The notes: generated by a model from the sequence alone, not told the origin. A stretch of DNA of 64,000 nucleotides from Burkholderia sp. Ax-1724 (GCF_011752995.1 NZ_VWWL01000015.1:1-64000), one strand, 5' to 3'; shown: positions 42,367-52,053, counted from the stretch's first letter. Numbers and translations: made by a program.

Positions 42367-43443
42367 TCAATGCAGGCTCCGTGCGAGCCCGGCGATTTCC
42401 TGCTGGATTCCGAAGAATCCGCTGATGAGCCACGACAGCACGAGCGCGAGCCCGACGATCGCGGCGCCGTTGATGACCCGCATCTGCGCCTCGATCGTCT
42501 CGACGCCCTCGGTGATCCATTCGTTCGCGATCGACTGCAGCGCTTCGGCGAAACCCTTGTAGTCGGCGTACACGCACAGATCGTCGACGATCTCCGCCGA
42601 CGGGAAGCGATAGCCGGTGATCTTCATCGCCTCGCCGACGTTGAGCCCGGACTTCACGCCGAACAGCACGTCGTCAATGCGCTGGCGCAGCCATGGCCGC
42701 GCATCGATCGCGAGCCGCGCGAGCGACTTCTCGACGGTGAAGCCTGCCGACTGCAACGACGAGAACGCGACGAGAAAGCCGCAACCGACGATCAGCCGGT
42801 AAACCGAATACGGCGGATAGCGGTCGAGCACGTTGCGCGTCTTGCCGGACCAGCGCGGCATCGAATACACGAGCAGCACGAACAGCAGCAGCGCGACGAC
42901 GATGCAGTACAGCATCCCGCCCTGCACGAAGCGGGACAGCTCGTACAGCGAGCGCGCGACGCCATGCCAGTGCTCCGGGCTCACGATGCTCGCGAAGCGC
43001 GGGATCACGAGCTTGCCGAACAGGTAGACGTAGCCGACCGTCATCGCGAGAATCACGACCGGATACGTGAGCCCGCCGATCACCGCGGCCCGGATTCGCC
43101 TGCTGTACTGAACGAGCGCGCAAACGTTGACCAGCGACGCTTCCAGGCGGCCCGACTGCTCGCCCGCCATCACGATCATCTGTTCGGCGTGCGGCACCCA
43201 CCACGCCAGCGCTTCCGCCAGCATCCCGCCGTTCTGCACGACGCTGCGCCAGTCGGCGAGCGTCAGCGCGAGCGGCTCGTTCGGCTTGCGGCCCTCGTGC
43301 GACGCGCGCAGTTCCAGCTCCTCGAGAATCTTCAGCAGCGGCAGCCCGGCCGACAGCATCTTCGCGATCTTGCGGTAAAGCCGCATACGCGCCGGCGCGG
43401 TCAACTGGACGCGCGCCCAGCGGCGATTCAGTTCAAGTGCCAT
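42367..43443 (-). CDS. pilR: Inner-membrane platform protein PilR (GspF family)
   Basis: This 358-residue GspF/PilC-type protein has two cytoplasmic helical domains and three membrane segments (GGLTYPVVILAMTVGYVYLF, MLYCIVVALLLFVLLVYSMP, INGAAIVGLALVLSWLISGF). The first domain contains LYRKIAKMLSAGLPLLKILE. It anchors the PilQ ATPase and the growing pilus. The ATG at 43443 overlaps the pilQ end by 11 bp. Confidence 0.92.
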   Translation of the reverse strand: MALELNRRWARVQLTAPARMRLYRKIAKMLSAGLPLLKILEELELRASHEGRKPNEPLALTLADWRSVVQNGGMLAEALAWWVPHAEQMIVMAGEQSGRLEASLVNVCALVQYSRRIRAAVIGGLTYPVVILAMTVGYVYLFGKLVIPRFASIVSPEHWHGVARSLYELSRFVQGGMLYCIVVALLLFVLLVYSMPRWSGKTRNVLDRYPPYSVYRLIVGCGFLVAFSSLQSAGFTVEKSLARLAIDARPWLRQRIDDVLFGVKSGLNVGEAMKITGYRFPSAEIVDDLCVYADYKGFAEALQSIANEWITEGVETIEAQMRVINGAAIVGLALVLSWLISGFFGIQQEIAGLARSLH

Positions 43444-45112
43444 AGACGCTTTCCAGCGCGAGCGCACGCGCGCCGCCGTGTTGCGTCAGCGGCCCGACCA
43501 CGCGCTCCGCCATGCGCGGATCGACGAGTCCGGCGGCCACTTTTTCGATCGCGTGCTGCGCGACCGTCTGCCCGCCGAGCTGCTGCAGCCAGTACTGCTG
43601 GGCATCGGCCTTGCGCCCGGCGCGCAGCAGTTCGAAGAACGTCGTGTCGGTGTGGATCACCTCGGCGAGCACCGTGCGCCCGATCGTGCCGTGCTTGCAG
43701 CACGGGCAGCCCGGCCCCGCGATGCGCACCTGGTCGAAGCGCGGGCCGACCGCCCGCTTGACGCGCGCGACGAGCCCCATGTCGAGCTCGTCCGCCGCCT
43801 CGGCGAGCGGCCGCGAGCAATGCGGGCACAGCAGCTTGACGAGGCGCTGGCTGATGAGGCCGGTGACGAGCGATTCGTCGGTGACCATCGCGAGCGGCAA
43901 GCCGAGATCGACGAGCCGGTCGACGATCGCGAGCGCGCCGTTCGCGTGCACGGTCGTCCAGACCTGGTGGCCGGTCATCGCCGCGCGCAGCGCGCTCTGC
44001 GCGGAAGCGCGGTCGCGCACCTCGCCGATCATGATCGTGTCCGGGTCGAGCCGCATCGCGTTCGAGATCGCGGCGGCGAACGCGAGCGAGCGCGCTTCCT
44101 CGGTCGGCGCGTTGACGACCGGCGTCTGTACCGCGCCCTCGATCGGATATTCGACCGGGTCTTCGACGGTGATGACATGAATCGAGCCGGCCATGTCGCG
44201 CAACTGCCTCGTCAGCACGCGTTGCAGCGTGGTCGATTTGCCGGAGCCGGTCGGCCCGCTGATGATGTTCATGCCATGCGGCTGCTGCGCGAGCAGGTCG
44301 AACGCAAACGCGTGCTCGCTCGTGAAGCCGAGGTCGGTCAGCTCGGTCGATTCGCCAGCGTCGTTGTAGAGCAGTCGCAGCACCATCAGATTGCCGACGC
44401 TGGTCGGCGCGGTTGCGATCCGCACCCCGAACAGGCGGTCCGGCAGCTTGTCGCGGTCGCCGATCGCCGCGTCCTGGCGCTCGTTCGGCTTATAGGTGTT
44501 GTCGGACACGCTCGACATCGCCGAGTACAGCGTCGCGAGCAGCCGCTCGCCGTACTCGCGCGTCTGCTCCGACACGCGCACCAGCTCGTTGTGGACGCGA
44601 AACAGGATTTCCGTCGTGAAGCGGTTCACGCGGATATGGATGTCCGAGGCGCGCTCGTCGCACGCGCGCGCGATCAGATTCTTCGCGACCACCTGCATCT
44701 GCGTGTGGTCGATGCGCTCGGCACTGCCGTCGCGGCGCTGCCCCTGATAGGCGCGCCGGATCGCGTCGAGGCTCACGAGCCGTGTCGCGTAGCGGCAGTT
44801 GAGCCGTTCGAGCCGGGCGCAGTACGACAGCACGAACGGATTCATCTCGTGGCCGTCCGCGACCAGCAGCGTGCCGTCATCGAGCAGACAGAGGAACTTG
44901 CGCTCCTCGCCGCTTGCCGCGAATTCGCCGTCGTCCGACAGCGGCCGCGCGCTCACGGGCGCGGCCTGCACGACCTGCAGCGGCACGTCGGCCGGGATGG
45001 CCGGCGTGACAGCCAACGCGGCGGCCTGGGCCTGAGCCTGAGCGTTACGCGACAACACCAGCGGCGTGACGGCTTTGGGCGGGTTTGCGGGCGGTACGGT
45101 CGGAGCGGCCAT
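43433..45112 (-). CDS. pilQ: Pilus assembly ATPase PilQ (R64 nomenclature)
   Basis: This 559-residue GspE/PilB-type ATPase has a Walker A motif (GMNIISGPTGSGKSTTLQRV), an Asp box (IHVITVEDPVEYPIEGAVQT), Walker B (MRLDPDTIMIGEVRDRASAQ) and a C-terminal zinc site with two CxxC pairs (LLCPHCSRP and GCPCCKHG). It powers pilus extension. The ATG at 45112 has AGGTGAT upstream and is preferred to the GTG at 45121. The name PilQ follows the R64 scheme and must not be confused with the type IVa secretin PilQ. Confidence 0.93.
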   Translation of the reverse strand: MAAPTVPPANPPKAVTPLVLSRNAQAQAQAAALAVTPAIPADVPLQVVQAAPVSARPLSDDGEFAASGEERKFLCLLDDGTLLVADGHEMNPFVLSYCARLERLNCRYATRLVSLDAIRRAYQGQRRDGSAERIDHTQMQVVAKNLIARACDERASDIHIRVNRFTTEILFRVHNELVRVSEQTREYGERLLATLYSAMSSVSDNTYKPNERQDAAIGDRDKLPDRLFGVRIATAPTSVGNLMVLRLLYNDAGESTELTDLGFTSEHAFAFDLLAQQPHGMNIISGPTGSGKSTTLQRVLTRQLRDMAGSIHVITVEDPVEYPIEGAVQTPVVNAPTEEARSLAFAAAISNAMRLDPDTIMIGEVRDRASAQSALRAAMTGHQVWTTVHANGALAIVDRLVDLGLPLAMVTDESLVTGLISQRLVKLLCPHCSRPLAEAADELDMGLVARVKRAVGPRFDQVRIAGPGCPCCKHGTIGRTVLAEVIHTDTTFFELLRAGRKADAQQYWLQQLGGQTVAQHAIEKVAAGLVDPRMAERVVGPLTQHGGARALALESVYGT

Positions 45113-45117
45113 CACGA

Positions 45118-45702
45118 TCACCTCAACGGAAGCGGCGGGAGCGGCGGAACGCCGGCGGGCCCGAGCGGGTTCGCGGCGACGTTGCGGAGGCCGCCGCGCG
45201 ACGGCGCCGACACCGTCAGCATCGTGCGGTGCCCGTCCGGATCGGCGAGCACCAGCATGCCCGGGCGGATCTGCGCGACACGCGAGCCATCCGGCAGCCG
45301 GTCGCCGGCGCGCACGTCGAATTCGGCGCCGTCCGCGGACAGCGTCGCGATCGTGGCCTGGCCGAGGCTCTGCGTCACGATCAGCGAGACCTGGCCCATG
45401 CTGACGCTGGTGCCGCCCATCTGGTGCAGCGCCTGTTCGCGCTGGGCCACCTGCGCCTGGGTCTCGAGCTTTTTCAGCTGGGCCTTCAGCAGCAGCGTGT
45501 CTTCATTCAGCCGCATCAATTCGTTGGCGGCCTGGGCGGCAGCCGGCGTCGGCACGACGGCCGCGCGCGGCTGCGCGCTGGCGGCCGAGCTTGCGGCCGA
45601 TGCCGATACCGGCGCCGGCGCGGCGGCCTGCGCGAGCGCGACCGTGGGGCCCATGAGCCCGCAGACCAGTGCGCCTACGATCCACCCGTTGTCATTTCTC
45701 AT
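45118..45702 (-). CDS. pilP: Type IVb pilus assembly protein PilP
   Basis: This 194-residue periplasmic protein has a signal peptide (IVGALVCGLMGPTVALAQAA), a coiled coil (RLNEDTLLLKAQLKKLETQA) and a C-terminal globular beta domain (FDVRAGDRLPDGSRVAQIRP) resembling GspC/PilP homology regions. It links the inner-membrane platform to the PilN secretin. It overlaps pilO by 11 bp. Confidence 0.85.
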   Translation of the reverse strand: MRNDNGWIVGALVCGLMGPTVALAQAAAPAPVSASAASSAASAQPRAAVVPTPAAAQAANELMRLNEDTLLLKAQLKKLETQAQVAQREQALHQMGGTSVSMGQVSLIVTQSLGQATIATLSADGAEFDVRAGDRLPDGSRVAQIRPGMLVLADPDGHRTMLTVSAPSRGGLRNVAANPLGPAGVPPLPPLPLR

Positions 45703-47002
45703 ACAGCACTCCGTCCAGGGTCCATTGCCCCGCCTTGTACGACAGGGTCTCGACGCGCACGCCCGGTTCGTCGAGATACTTGATCAGGCTGTCCGGCGGC
45801 ATCTCGCCGAGCGCTGCCGTCATGCGCCACGTCTGCCATGTCGGCGCCGCGGGCCCCGAGCCCGGATGCAGCTGGTTCAGCGTCTGCGCCGCGAGGCTCT
45901 TCGGCGGCGGGCCCTGCTGCGGCATGAACGTCAGATCGACGCCGAGCAGCTGGAACACCGACAGCATCCGCAAGCGCACGCCGTCGAAGCCGTCGATCGG
46001 ATCGTCGCCGCCCGGCCGCAACGACAGCGGCTCGACGTAGCTGGCGTGATCGCCGCTCGTGTCGATCTGCGCGAGCGGCGCGGCGGCCATCAGCATCGCG
46101 ACGTTCGAGTCGCCGCGCGACCAGCGATAGCTGACGTTCGACGACCTGCACGCATACTCGTCGAGTTGCCAGCCGCCCGGCGCGAGACTCGCGAAGTGAT
46201 CGACGCAGGCGCGAATGAAATCGCCTGGCGTCGGCTGCACCGCCCACGGATGCGGCGGCTCCGTCGGCGCCGCCGGCTTTGGCGGATGCAGCCGCAATTG
46301 CGTGCGCATCCGCTCGAATGCCGCCTCGCGCTCCTGCTCGATCTGGTGGCGCCGGTACGCGATCCAGCCAGCCGCCACGCCACCGACCACGACGAGCGCG
46401 GCGGCAGCGATGGCGATCACGCGCCACGGCGGACGCCGCCCGACCCGCGTCAGGTTCAGCCAGCGCGGCAACAGCAGCCGGCCGCCGCGACGCGGCAGCA
46501 GTTCCTCGATGCTGCGGGCGTAGAAGTTGTGGAAGCCCTGCACCTCGATCTGCGGATCGCCGATCACGACGTTCCAGCCGCCGAGGCCGTAGTCTCCATG
46601 CAGCCGCTCGAACACTTCCTCGCTCGAACCGACCCAGTCGCCGTTCGGCAGAAACGCGCCGTCGCGCACCGCGAAATACACCCAGCGCCCGTCCGCCAGC
46701 CTGAACGCGCCGAGCCAGTTCGGCGCGGGCTGCTGGCGGCCATCGTAGAACGCGCCTTCGGTCGCGATCACCTTCGACACCAGCGCGCCGAGCGACGGCA
46801 GCCCGAGCTGCGCGCCTTCCCGCGTGCTCGCGAACCCCGCGCCCGCGAAGTTGCGGTCGATCCGCAGCACCATCGCGTCGAAGTTCAGGCGGCCCGCGAG
46901 CTCGACCGCCTCGGCGCGCAGCGCGTGCCGGCGGGACAACGATTGCCAGAACAGCCCGCAGACGAAGCGCTGACGGCCGATCTGAATGACTTGCGTCGCC
47001 AT
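45692..47002 (-). CDS. pilO: Type IVb pilus protein PilO
   Basis: This 436-residue protein matches the R64-type PilO2 layout. An N-terminal cytoplasmic domain (FVCGLFWQSLSRRHALRAEA, FDAMVLRIDRNFAGAGFAST) comes first, then one membrane segment near residue 190 (VIAIAAAALVVVGGVAAGWI) and a periplasmic domain with a cysteine pair (FIRACVDHF, YACRSS). It bridges the cytoplasmic ATPase side and the periplasm. It lies between pilN and pilP in the same order as R64. Confidence 0.88.
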   Translation of the reverse strand: MATQVIQIGRQRFVCGLFWQSLSRRHALRAEAVELAGRLNFDAMVLRIDRNFAGAGFASTREGAQLGLPSLGALVSKVIATEGAFYDGRQQPAPNWLGAFRLADGRWVYFAVRDGAFLPNGDWVGSSEEVFERLHGDYGLGGWNVVIGDPQIEVQGFHNFYARSIEELLPRRGGRLLLPRWLNLTRVGRRPPWRVIAIAAAALVVVGGVAAGWIAYRRHQIEQEREAAFERMRTQLRLHPPKPAAPTEPPHPWAVQPTPGDFIRACVDHFASLAPGGWQLDEYACRSSNVSYRWSRGDSNVAMLMAAAPLAQIDTSGDHASYVEPLSLRPGGDDPIDGFDGVRLRMLSVFQLLGVDLTFMPQQGPPPKSLAAQTLNQLHPGSGPAAPTWQTWRMTAALGEMPPDSLIKYLDEPGVRVETLSYKAGQWTLDGVLYEK

Positions 47003-47024
47003 GAACGATCCCCGGCTGCGCGCG

Positions 47025-48746
47025 TCAGGCGCCGTTCGTCGTGACGGGCGACAGCAGGATCACGATGACCTGGCGCGAATGATCGGCGTTGAAGCCGCCG
47101 CCGAGCGCGTAGTTCGACGGCGTGCCGATGCCCTGCCGGTTGTTCTGGTCGTTGAGATCCTCGTAGCCGCTGAGGACGAGCGTCTGGCCCGACTTCACCG
47201 CGATCCGCTGCAGGAAGTTGCGCGTATCGACGGTCGGCAGCTGGATTGTCTGGCCACCGCTCGTGAACGAATCGAGCGTCACGAGCGACGAAATGTTCGA
47301 GTAGAACTGCATCATCACCGTACCGTCGTCGAGTACGTGCGGCAGCACCGTCAGATTGAAGCCGGTCGTGATCGTGCCCGGCGTCAGCGACACCTGGGTG
47401 CCGACGTTCAGCGTGGCGATCGACGACACCGACGCGAGGTAGCCCTTCTGCTCGGCCACTTGCACGGGCACCGGCTGGTCGTTCAGCGTGGTGATCGACG
47501 CCGAGGTCCTGCGATGCACCGTGCCCTGCGACGACAGCGCGCTGATCATCGCGTTCGTCGCGCTCGCGCGGCTCGACGGGCTGATCACCGTTGCGCTCAG
47601 CGAACTGGTCTGCACGAGACTGGAGAATCCGCTCACCATGTTGAACTTCGTGCCGAGCGTCTGGTACACCGCGTTCCAGTCGATCCCGTAGCTGTCGTTG
47701 GCCGACAGCGTGACCGACAGCACCGTCACGTTCAGCAGCACCTGCCGCGCGAGCACGCGGTTCTGCTGCTCCATGAACTCGCCGACGCGATCGAGCACCT
47801 CGGGCGTGTCGGTAACGGCGATCGAGCCCGTTGCCGGCGACGTGACGACGGAACCCGCCGGCGACAGCATCGACTTGATCGCGGTCTGCAGGCTCGTATA
47901 GACCGACAGTTGCGTGTTCATCTTGATGTTCGCGGTATTGTCGGACGACACTTCCGGCGACGACGTCGAAGCCGCCCCGCCGACACCACCGCCCGCGACT
48001 CCACCACCGCCCGCGCTGCCGCCGGCGACACCGCCATTGACGCCGCCGGTGTTGCTCGCGCCGCTGACGACGTTCGTGTCGAGCTTCGAGTCGCCGGGAA
48101 TCGATACCACCTGGTAGACTCGCGTCGCCGTGTAGAAGAACACGATCGCGCCGTCTTCATACTTCCACGACACGCCGAAGCGCGCCGATGCCGCGTCGAG
48201 CAGCCCGCGCAGCGTGCCGGTGGGATAGACGATGTGGATGGGCTCGGGCAACGCGGCGAGCATCGCCTGCTGCGCGCCGGCGGGCGCCGGCGACGAGCCT
48301 TGCAGCATGCCGGGCGGTAGCGGCGGCACGCCCGGCGGCAGCGTGCTGCCGGCCGCGGCGCCCACCGACGACGCGCGCGCGGCGGCATCGTCGGCGCCGT
48401 GCGCGACCTTTGCCGGCACCCGCGCGAGACGCGACACGCGATCCGCGAAAGCGCGCAGCGAATCGACCGTGCCGTCGAAGCTGGCGGGCTCGTCGAACAG
48501 CTTCGGCAGCGTCGATTGAGCGGCGATCTTCATCGTCTTGCCGGACAGCCACAGCTGGTCCTTGACGATCACGTCGTCACCCGCGACCGCGCGGTTGTTG
48601 CCCGACGCGGTCTGGCCGAGCAGCTTGTCGGCCTGTCCGAGGTCGCTCCGCGTGCTGCGGTCGAGCTGCCCCATGAGCCCCGTGCATCCGCTTGCGAGTG
48701 CCACGCACGCGACAGCGGCTGCGACATGGAAATACAGCCTGCTCAT
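47025..48746 (-). CDS. pilN: Type IVb pilus secretin lipoprotein PilN
   Basis: This 573-residue outer-membrane secretin has a lipoprotein signal (VACVALASGCTG, Cys near 21) and a PilN N-terminal domain (IHIVYPTGTLRGLLDAASAR). A Gly-rich linker follows (VAGGSAGGGGVAGGGVGGAA), then the secretin core (LLNVTVLSVTLSANDSYGID, TTLNDQPVPVQVAEQKGYLA, TFNLTVLPHVL-like block, VKSGQTLVLSGYEDL). It forms the pilus exit pore. The ATG at 48746 overlaps the pilL stop (ATGA). It is the third secretin-type gene in the window. Confidence 0.92.
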   Translation of the reverse strand: MSRLYFHVAAAVACVALASGCTGLMGQLDRSTRSDLGQADKLLGQTASGNNRAVAGDDVIVKDQLWLSGKTMKIAAQSTLPKLFDEPASFDGTVDSLRAFADRVSRLARVPAKVAHGADDAAARASSVGAAAGSTLPPGVPPLPPGMLQGSSPAPAGAQQAMLAALPEPIHIVYPTGTLRGLLDAASARFGVSWKYEDGAIVFFYTATRVYQVVSIPGDSKLDTNVVSGASNTGGVNGGVAGGSAGGGGVAGGGVGGAASTSSPEVSSDNTANIKMNTQLSVYTSLQTAIKSMLSPAGSVVTSPATGSIAVTDTPEVLDRVGEFMEQQNRVLARQVLLNVTVLSVTLSANDSYGIDWNAVYQTLGTKFNMVSGFSSLVQTSSLSATVISPSSRASATNAMISALSSQGTVHRRTSASITTLNDQPVPVQVAEQKGYLASVSSIATLNVGTQVSLTPGTITTGFNLTVLPHVLDDGTVMMQFYSNISSLVTLDSFTSGGQTIQLPTVDTRNFLQRIAVKSGQTLVLSGYEDLNDQNNRQGIGTPSNYALGGGFNADHSRQVIVILLSPVTTNGA

Positions 48747-49807
48747 GAATTCGCTCCCTTGGCGACGACACGCAATACCCGGTTGCGCGTATAGAGAACC
48801 ACCTGTATCGGTACCTGCGACGACGACAGCGCATCGGTAACCTGACTCAGCGCCTCTTGCAGCGTGCCGTGGATCGTGGCCGTCGCATCGACGGCGAAAT
48901 CGGTCGGCACGTCCCAGATGAACTGCCAGCCCGCCTCGTTCGCCCAGCGCGCGAGCGCGTTGCGGACCGAGCCGTCCGAGGTGCGCATCTGCCACTCCAT
49001 CTGGCCGGCCGGCGGCGCGGCGGCGGCTTCGTCCGACGGTGTTGCGGCAAGCGGTGCGGATGCTGGTGTGGATGAGACGGCTACGGGCACGAGCGGCATT
49101 GCGGCGGGTTCCATCGGGATGGAGGTCGCCGCAACAGGTGTTGTCGTTACTATGTGTTTAGCATCATTTGTATTATACGTCGCGATCGATGATGCTGGAC
49201 GCGACGGCACCGCAGCGGGTGCCTCGGCGACGACGGACTCCTGCACGCGCGGAATCGGCACGCCCGCATCGGCATCCGGTTTGCCGTTCGCATTCGCATC
49301 GGCACGGACCAGCGTCATCGGCCGTGCCGGCACAAGCGGCGCGACCGGCGGTGCCGATACCGGCGGCGTGGCCGATGCGGCAACGTTTGCCGCGAAATGA
49401 ACAGGCGCGTTTTGCGGCGACCATTCGGCGGCGTCCGCATGCATCTCCGCCGCGCCGTGCGGCTTGCCGGCGTGGCGCGGGTCCTGCGCGACGGTCACGA
49501 CGTGCAGATCGGTGTTCACCCGCGCCTGCAGCGACGGGTCCACCGAGAGGATGTCGCCGAGCGCGCGCACCACCGAGCCGGCACGCCAGCTGACGGGCTT
49601 ATCGGCCCACTCGCCTGCGTTCGGCACCATCACGCTATAAGTACGCGGCACGATCTGTTCGAGCGCGCGCAGCATCGACACGTCATGGCCGCCCTGATGC
49701 ACGACGTCGCCCATCCGTTCGCCGCCGTCGACGATTACCTGCGAGCCGGACGCATGGGCGATGCCGCACAGGAGCAATACGCCGCATGCCGATATTGCAA
49801 TCCGCAC
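48743..49807 (-). CDS. pilL: Pilus protein PilL (TcpQ-type domain)
   Basis: This ~354-residue periplasmic protein has a signal peptide (VRIAISACGVLLLCGIAHAS) if it starts at the GTG at 49807, which has TGGAG 8 bases upstream. The frame is open to an ATG at 50029, but that gives an implausible N-terminus. After a folded N-terminal part (LRALEQIVPRTYSVMVPNAG) comes a ~170-residue Pro/Ala-rich linker. The last part is a TcpQ/PilL-like domain (RNALARWANEAGWQFIWDVP, TLQEALSQVTDALSSSQVPI), which helps place the secretin. It is the first gene of the leftward pilus operon. Confidence 0.8.
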   Translation of the reverse strand: MRIAISACGVLLLCGIAHASGSQVIVDGGERMGDVVHQGGHDVSMLRALEQIVPRTYSVMVPNAGEWADKPVSWRAGSVVRALGDILSVDPSLQARVNTDLHVVTVAQDPRHAGKPHGAAEMHADAAEWSPQNAPVHFAANVAASATPPVSAPPVAPLVPARPMTLVRADANANGKPDADAGVPIPRVQESVVAEAPAAVPSRPASSIATYNTNDAKHIVTTTPVAATSIPMEPAAMPLVPVAVSSTPASAPLAATPSDEAAAAPPAGQMEWQMRTSDGSVRNALARWANEAGWQFIWDVPTDFAVDATATIHGTLQEALSQVTDALSSSQVPIQVVLYTRNRVLRVVAKGANS

Positions 49808-49979
49808 GCCGAGTGCTCCATTCCACCGCTTCGATGCGACACGCAGACGCGCCGCATCGCGCGGGTGTCGATGGCATTCCGCTTTGATTGATGACACTGT
49901 GATTTCCACTCTAAGAGCATCGCGCCGATGACCGGCACGTGTCCTGTAATTCCGCTTGCCCCGATTTTCGCAATCCAGC

Positions 49980-50420
49980 CGAAAAAAATTGCGCGATGAA
50001 ATAAAATTGAAATAAAAAGGGAAATCCAAAAATTCCTTGGGCGACGGGATCGGCTAGAGTCAGCAGTCTTGCATATCTTGCCGAATTCATATTGATTATT
50101 TTTTTATATCACAATGATTGGCATTCTTTATATCTCCTGAGAGAAAAGACCGTTGCCGTTTTCGGCATCATAGTATTACCAATACTATGAAAATCGCCAT
50201 AAAATAAGGCATTAACAAATCGTATATCAATCATGCGAATATCGAATAGCCAGGGCTAATAAAAAAACAACCGTCCGATTCGGCGCCGGCCGAATTCCGG
50301 CCCGCGGGGCGGAACGTAACAGACCATCACAAACTCGCGTCGAAACCGGCTCGCGATGAAAAGATGCACTCACTGCTTCACGTCGCATCTCTTCTCCAAT
50401 CATTGAGTCAGGAGCCCGCC
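49980..50420. promoter_or_regulatory. AT-rich divergent control region with a perfect dyad
   Basis: The ~440 bp around and between pilL and hrpB are strikingly AT-rich compared with the genes. CATAGTATT (50169-50177) and AATACTATG (50181-50189) form a perfect 9-bp dyad with a 3-base centre, a likely regulator-binding site. No hrpII box is present on either strand, so hrpB and the pilus operon are probably controlled by something other than HrpB. The AT content would also suit H-NS-type silencing; this is inference. Confidence 0.5.
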
Positions 50421-51857
50421 ATGTTCTCGACGGTCTACTTCGCAGCATCCTCCGCCCTCGCCTCGGACGACACGCCCTCGAACGTCGTCTCGAAGATTCT
50501 CGACGGCCATCTCATCGAGGCATCGCACGCCGCCGCTCAACTCGTGGACACCGATGCCGGCCACGCGCAACCCTCGCATGCGAACCTGCAGATCCACGGC
50601 GATCTCGAACTGGCGCTCGGCCGCCACGAGGAAGCCGAGGAAACCCATCGCCGCGCGCAGAAGGCGATTCGCCACGATCGCGACGGCCTGCGCATTGCCT
50701 CGTGCCGCAACACCGGCTGGCTGGCGTTCTTCCGCAACCAGTTCAACGTGGCGCTGAGCTGCTTCAAGCGCATCGGCGAGGAAAAGGCCGCGACGCCGCG
50801 CCAGCGTCTCGACGCGCTCGTCGGTGCGACGCTCGTGTCGTTTCATCTGGGCTGCGTGCGCTCCGCATGCGGCCGTCTCGCGAAGCTCGCCGAACTCGCC
50901 GCCGCGCACGACGATCGCCGCTGGATCTACGTGGTCGAGGCGATCCGCCGCGATCTGTTCGCGCAGCACGAGCTGCATGGCGCCGAGCGGCTCGCCGACC
51001 ACATCTACTGGCGCTCGGTGCTGACCGAGTTCGATATCGCCGAAGCGCCGGTGCGCGGCAGCGCGCCGGAAGGCACGGCGCTGCCGCTGCTCGCCGGACG
51101 CCTCGCGCATCTGCGCCATCTGCTCTCGCTCGCCGAAGGCGGCGCGATCGGCGGCGACGAGTTGCACGAGCACCTGAACTGGAGCCGCAAGTCCGGGCTC
51201 GCCGACTACCACCGCAGCCTGTGCCTCGAAATCACGCTCGCGGCGATCGCCGGCCAGGTCCGGCCGCTCGCCGAATCGATGCTCGACGCCTCGGGCGCGG
51301 CCGCATCGCAAGGCACGCAGCACGCGCGCTGGTATCTCGACTATCTGTACTGCCGCGCGAAGGTGATGCAGCAGCAGATGCGCACGCAGGAGTTCTCGCA
51401 CTACTACGGCCGCTACGCGCTCGCATCGATCCAGCACGTGCGCACCGATAACCAGTCCATGTCGGGCGCGCCGGCCGACGCGGCGAAGGCCGACCGCGCC
51501 GCCCCGCGTTCCGACGACGTCAGCGCGCGGCTGCCGGCGAAGTACCGCCGCGCGTACCGCTACCTGATGGACAACCTCGACCAGAAGGATCTGTCGGTCC
51601 GCGAAGTCGCGTCGCACATCGGCGTGACCGAGCGCGCGATCCAGGCCGCGTTCAAGAACCATCTCGGACTGTCGCCGAGCGAACTGATCCGCCGCCAGCG
51701 GATGGAGCGAATCCGCGACGACCTGCTCGACGACGACACGCCGGTCACGCGCGTGCTCGACGTCGCGCACAAGTGGGGCGTGCGTCATCGCTCGACGCTG
51801 ATCAACGGCTACCGCCGCGTGTTCGAGGAAGCGCCGTCGCAAACGATGGGCCGCTGA
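50421..51857 (+). CDS. hrpB: AraC-family master regulator HrpB
   Basis: This 478-residue regulator matches HrpB of Ralstonia in size (477) and layout: a long TPR-like helical N-terminal region (ALGRHEEAEETHRRAQKAIR and onward) and a C-terminal AraC DNA-binding domain (LSVREVASHIGVTERAIQAA, GLSPSELIRRQRMERIRDDL, VLDVAHKWGVRHRSTLINGY). HrpB activates hrp operons and effector genes through hrpII boxes, which are abundant here. The ATG at 50421 with AGGAG 6 bases upstream is chosen over 50364. It lies divergent to the pilus operon. Confidence 0.92.
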   Translation: MFSTVYFAASSALASDDTPSNVVSKILDGHLIEASHAAAQLVDTDAGHAQPSHANLQIHGDLELALGRHEEAEETHRRAQKAIRHDRDGLRIASCRNTGWLAFFRNQFNVALSCFKRIGEEKAATPRQRLDALVGATLVSFHLGCVRSACGRLAKLAELAAAHDDRRWIYVVEAIRRDLFAQHELHGAERLADHIYWRSVLTEFDIAEAPVRGSAPEGTALPLLAGRLAHLRHLLSLAEGGAIGGDELHEHLNWSRKSGLADYHRSLCLEITLAAIAGQVRPLAESMLDASGAAASQGTQHARWYLDYLYCRAKVMQQQMRTQEFSHYYGRYALASIQHVRTDNQSMSGAPADAAKADRAAPRSDDVSARLPAKYRRAYRYLMDNLDQKDLSVREVASHIGVTERAIQAAFKNHLGLSPSELIRRQRMERIRDDLLDDDTPVTRVLDVAHKWGVRHRSTLINGYRRVFEEAPSQTMGR

Positions 51858-52053
51858 TTTCCGTCCGCACGTCCGCGTGCGGCGACGACGACAACGCCGA
51901 CCGGCCCAGCGCGACACGCGCATGAGCGGTCGGCGTTTCGTTTCGGCGGGCTGGGCGCGATGCCCGCGCCGTGTCATTCCCATGGCGATATTTCCGTCGT
52001 CCTGCTCGCCGTGCCCCGCCTCTTTCCTGTCATCCCCGATCCGGAATCCCACC

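Noticed and set aside
43478..47044. Plus-strand open frame of 1188 codons opposite the pilus operon
   Set aside because: It is antisense to pilQ, pilP and pilO, whose ATPase and membrane motifs are clear; long antisense frames are expected in GC-rich DNA.
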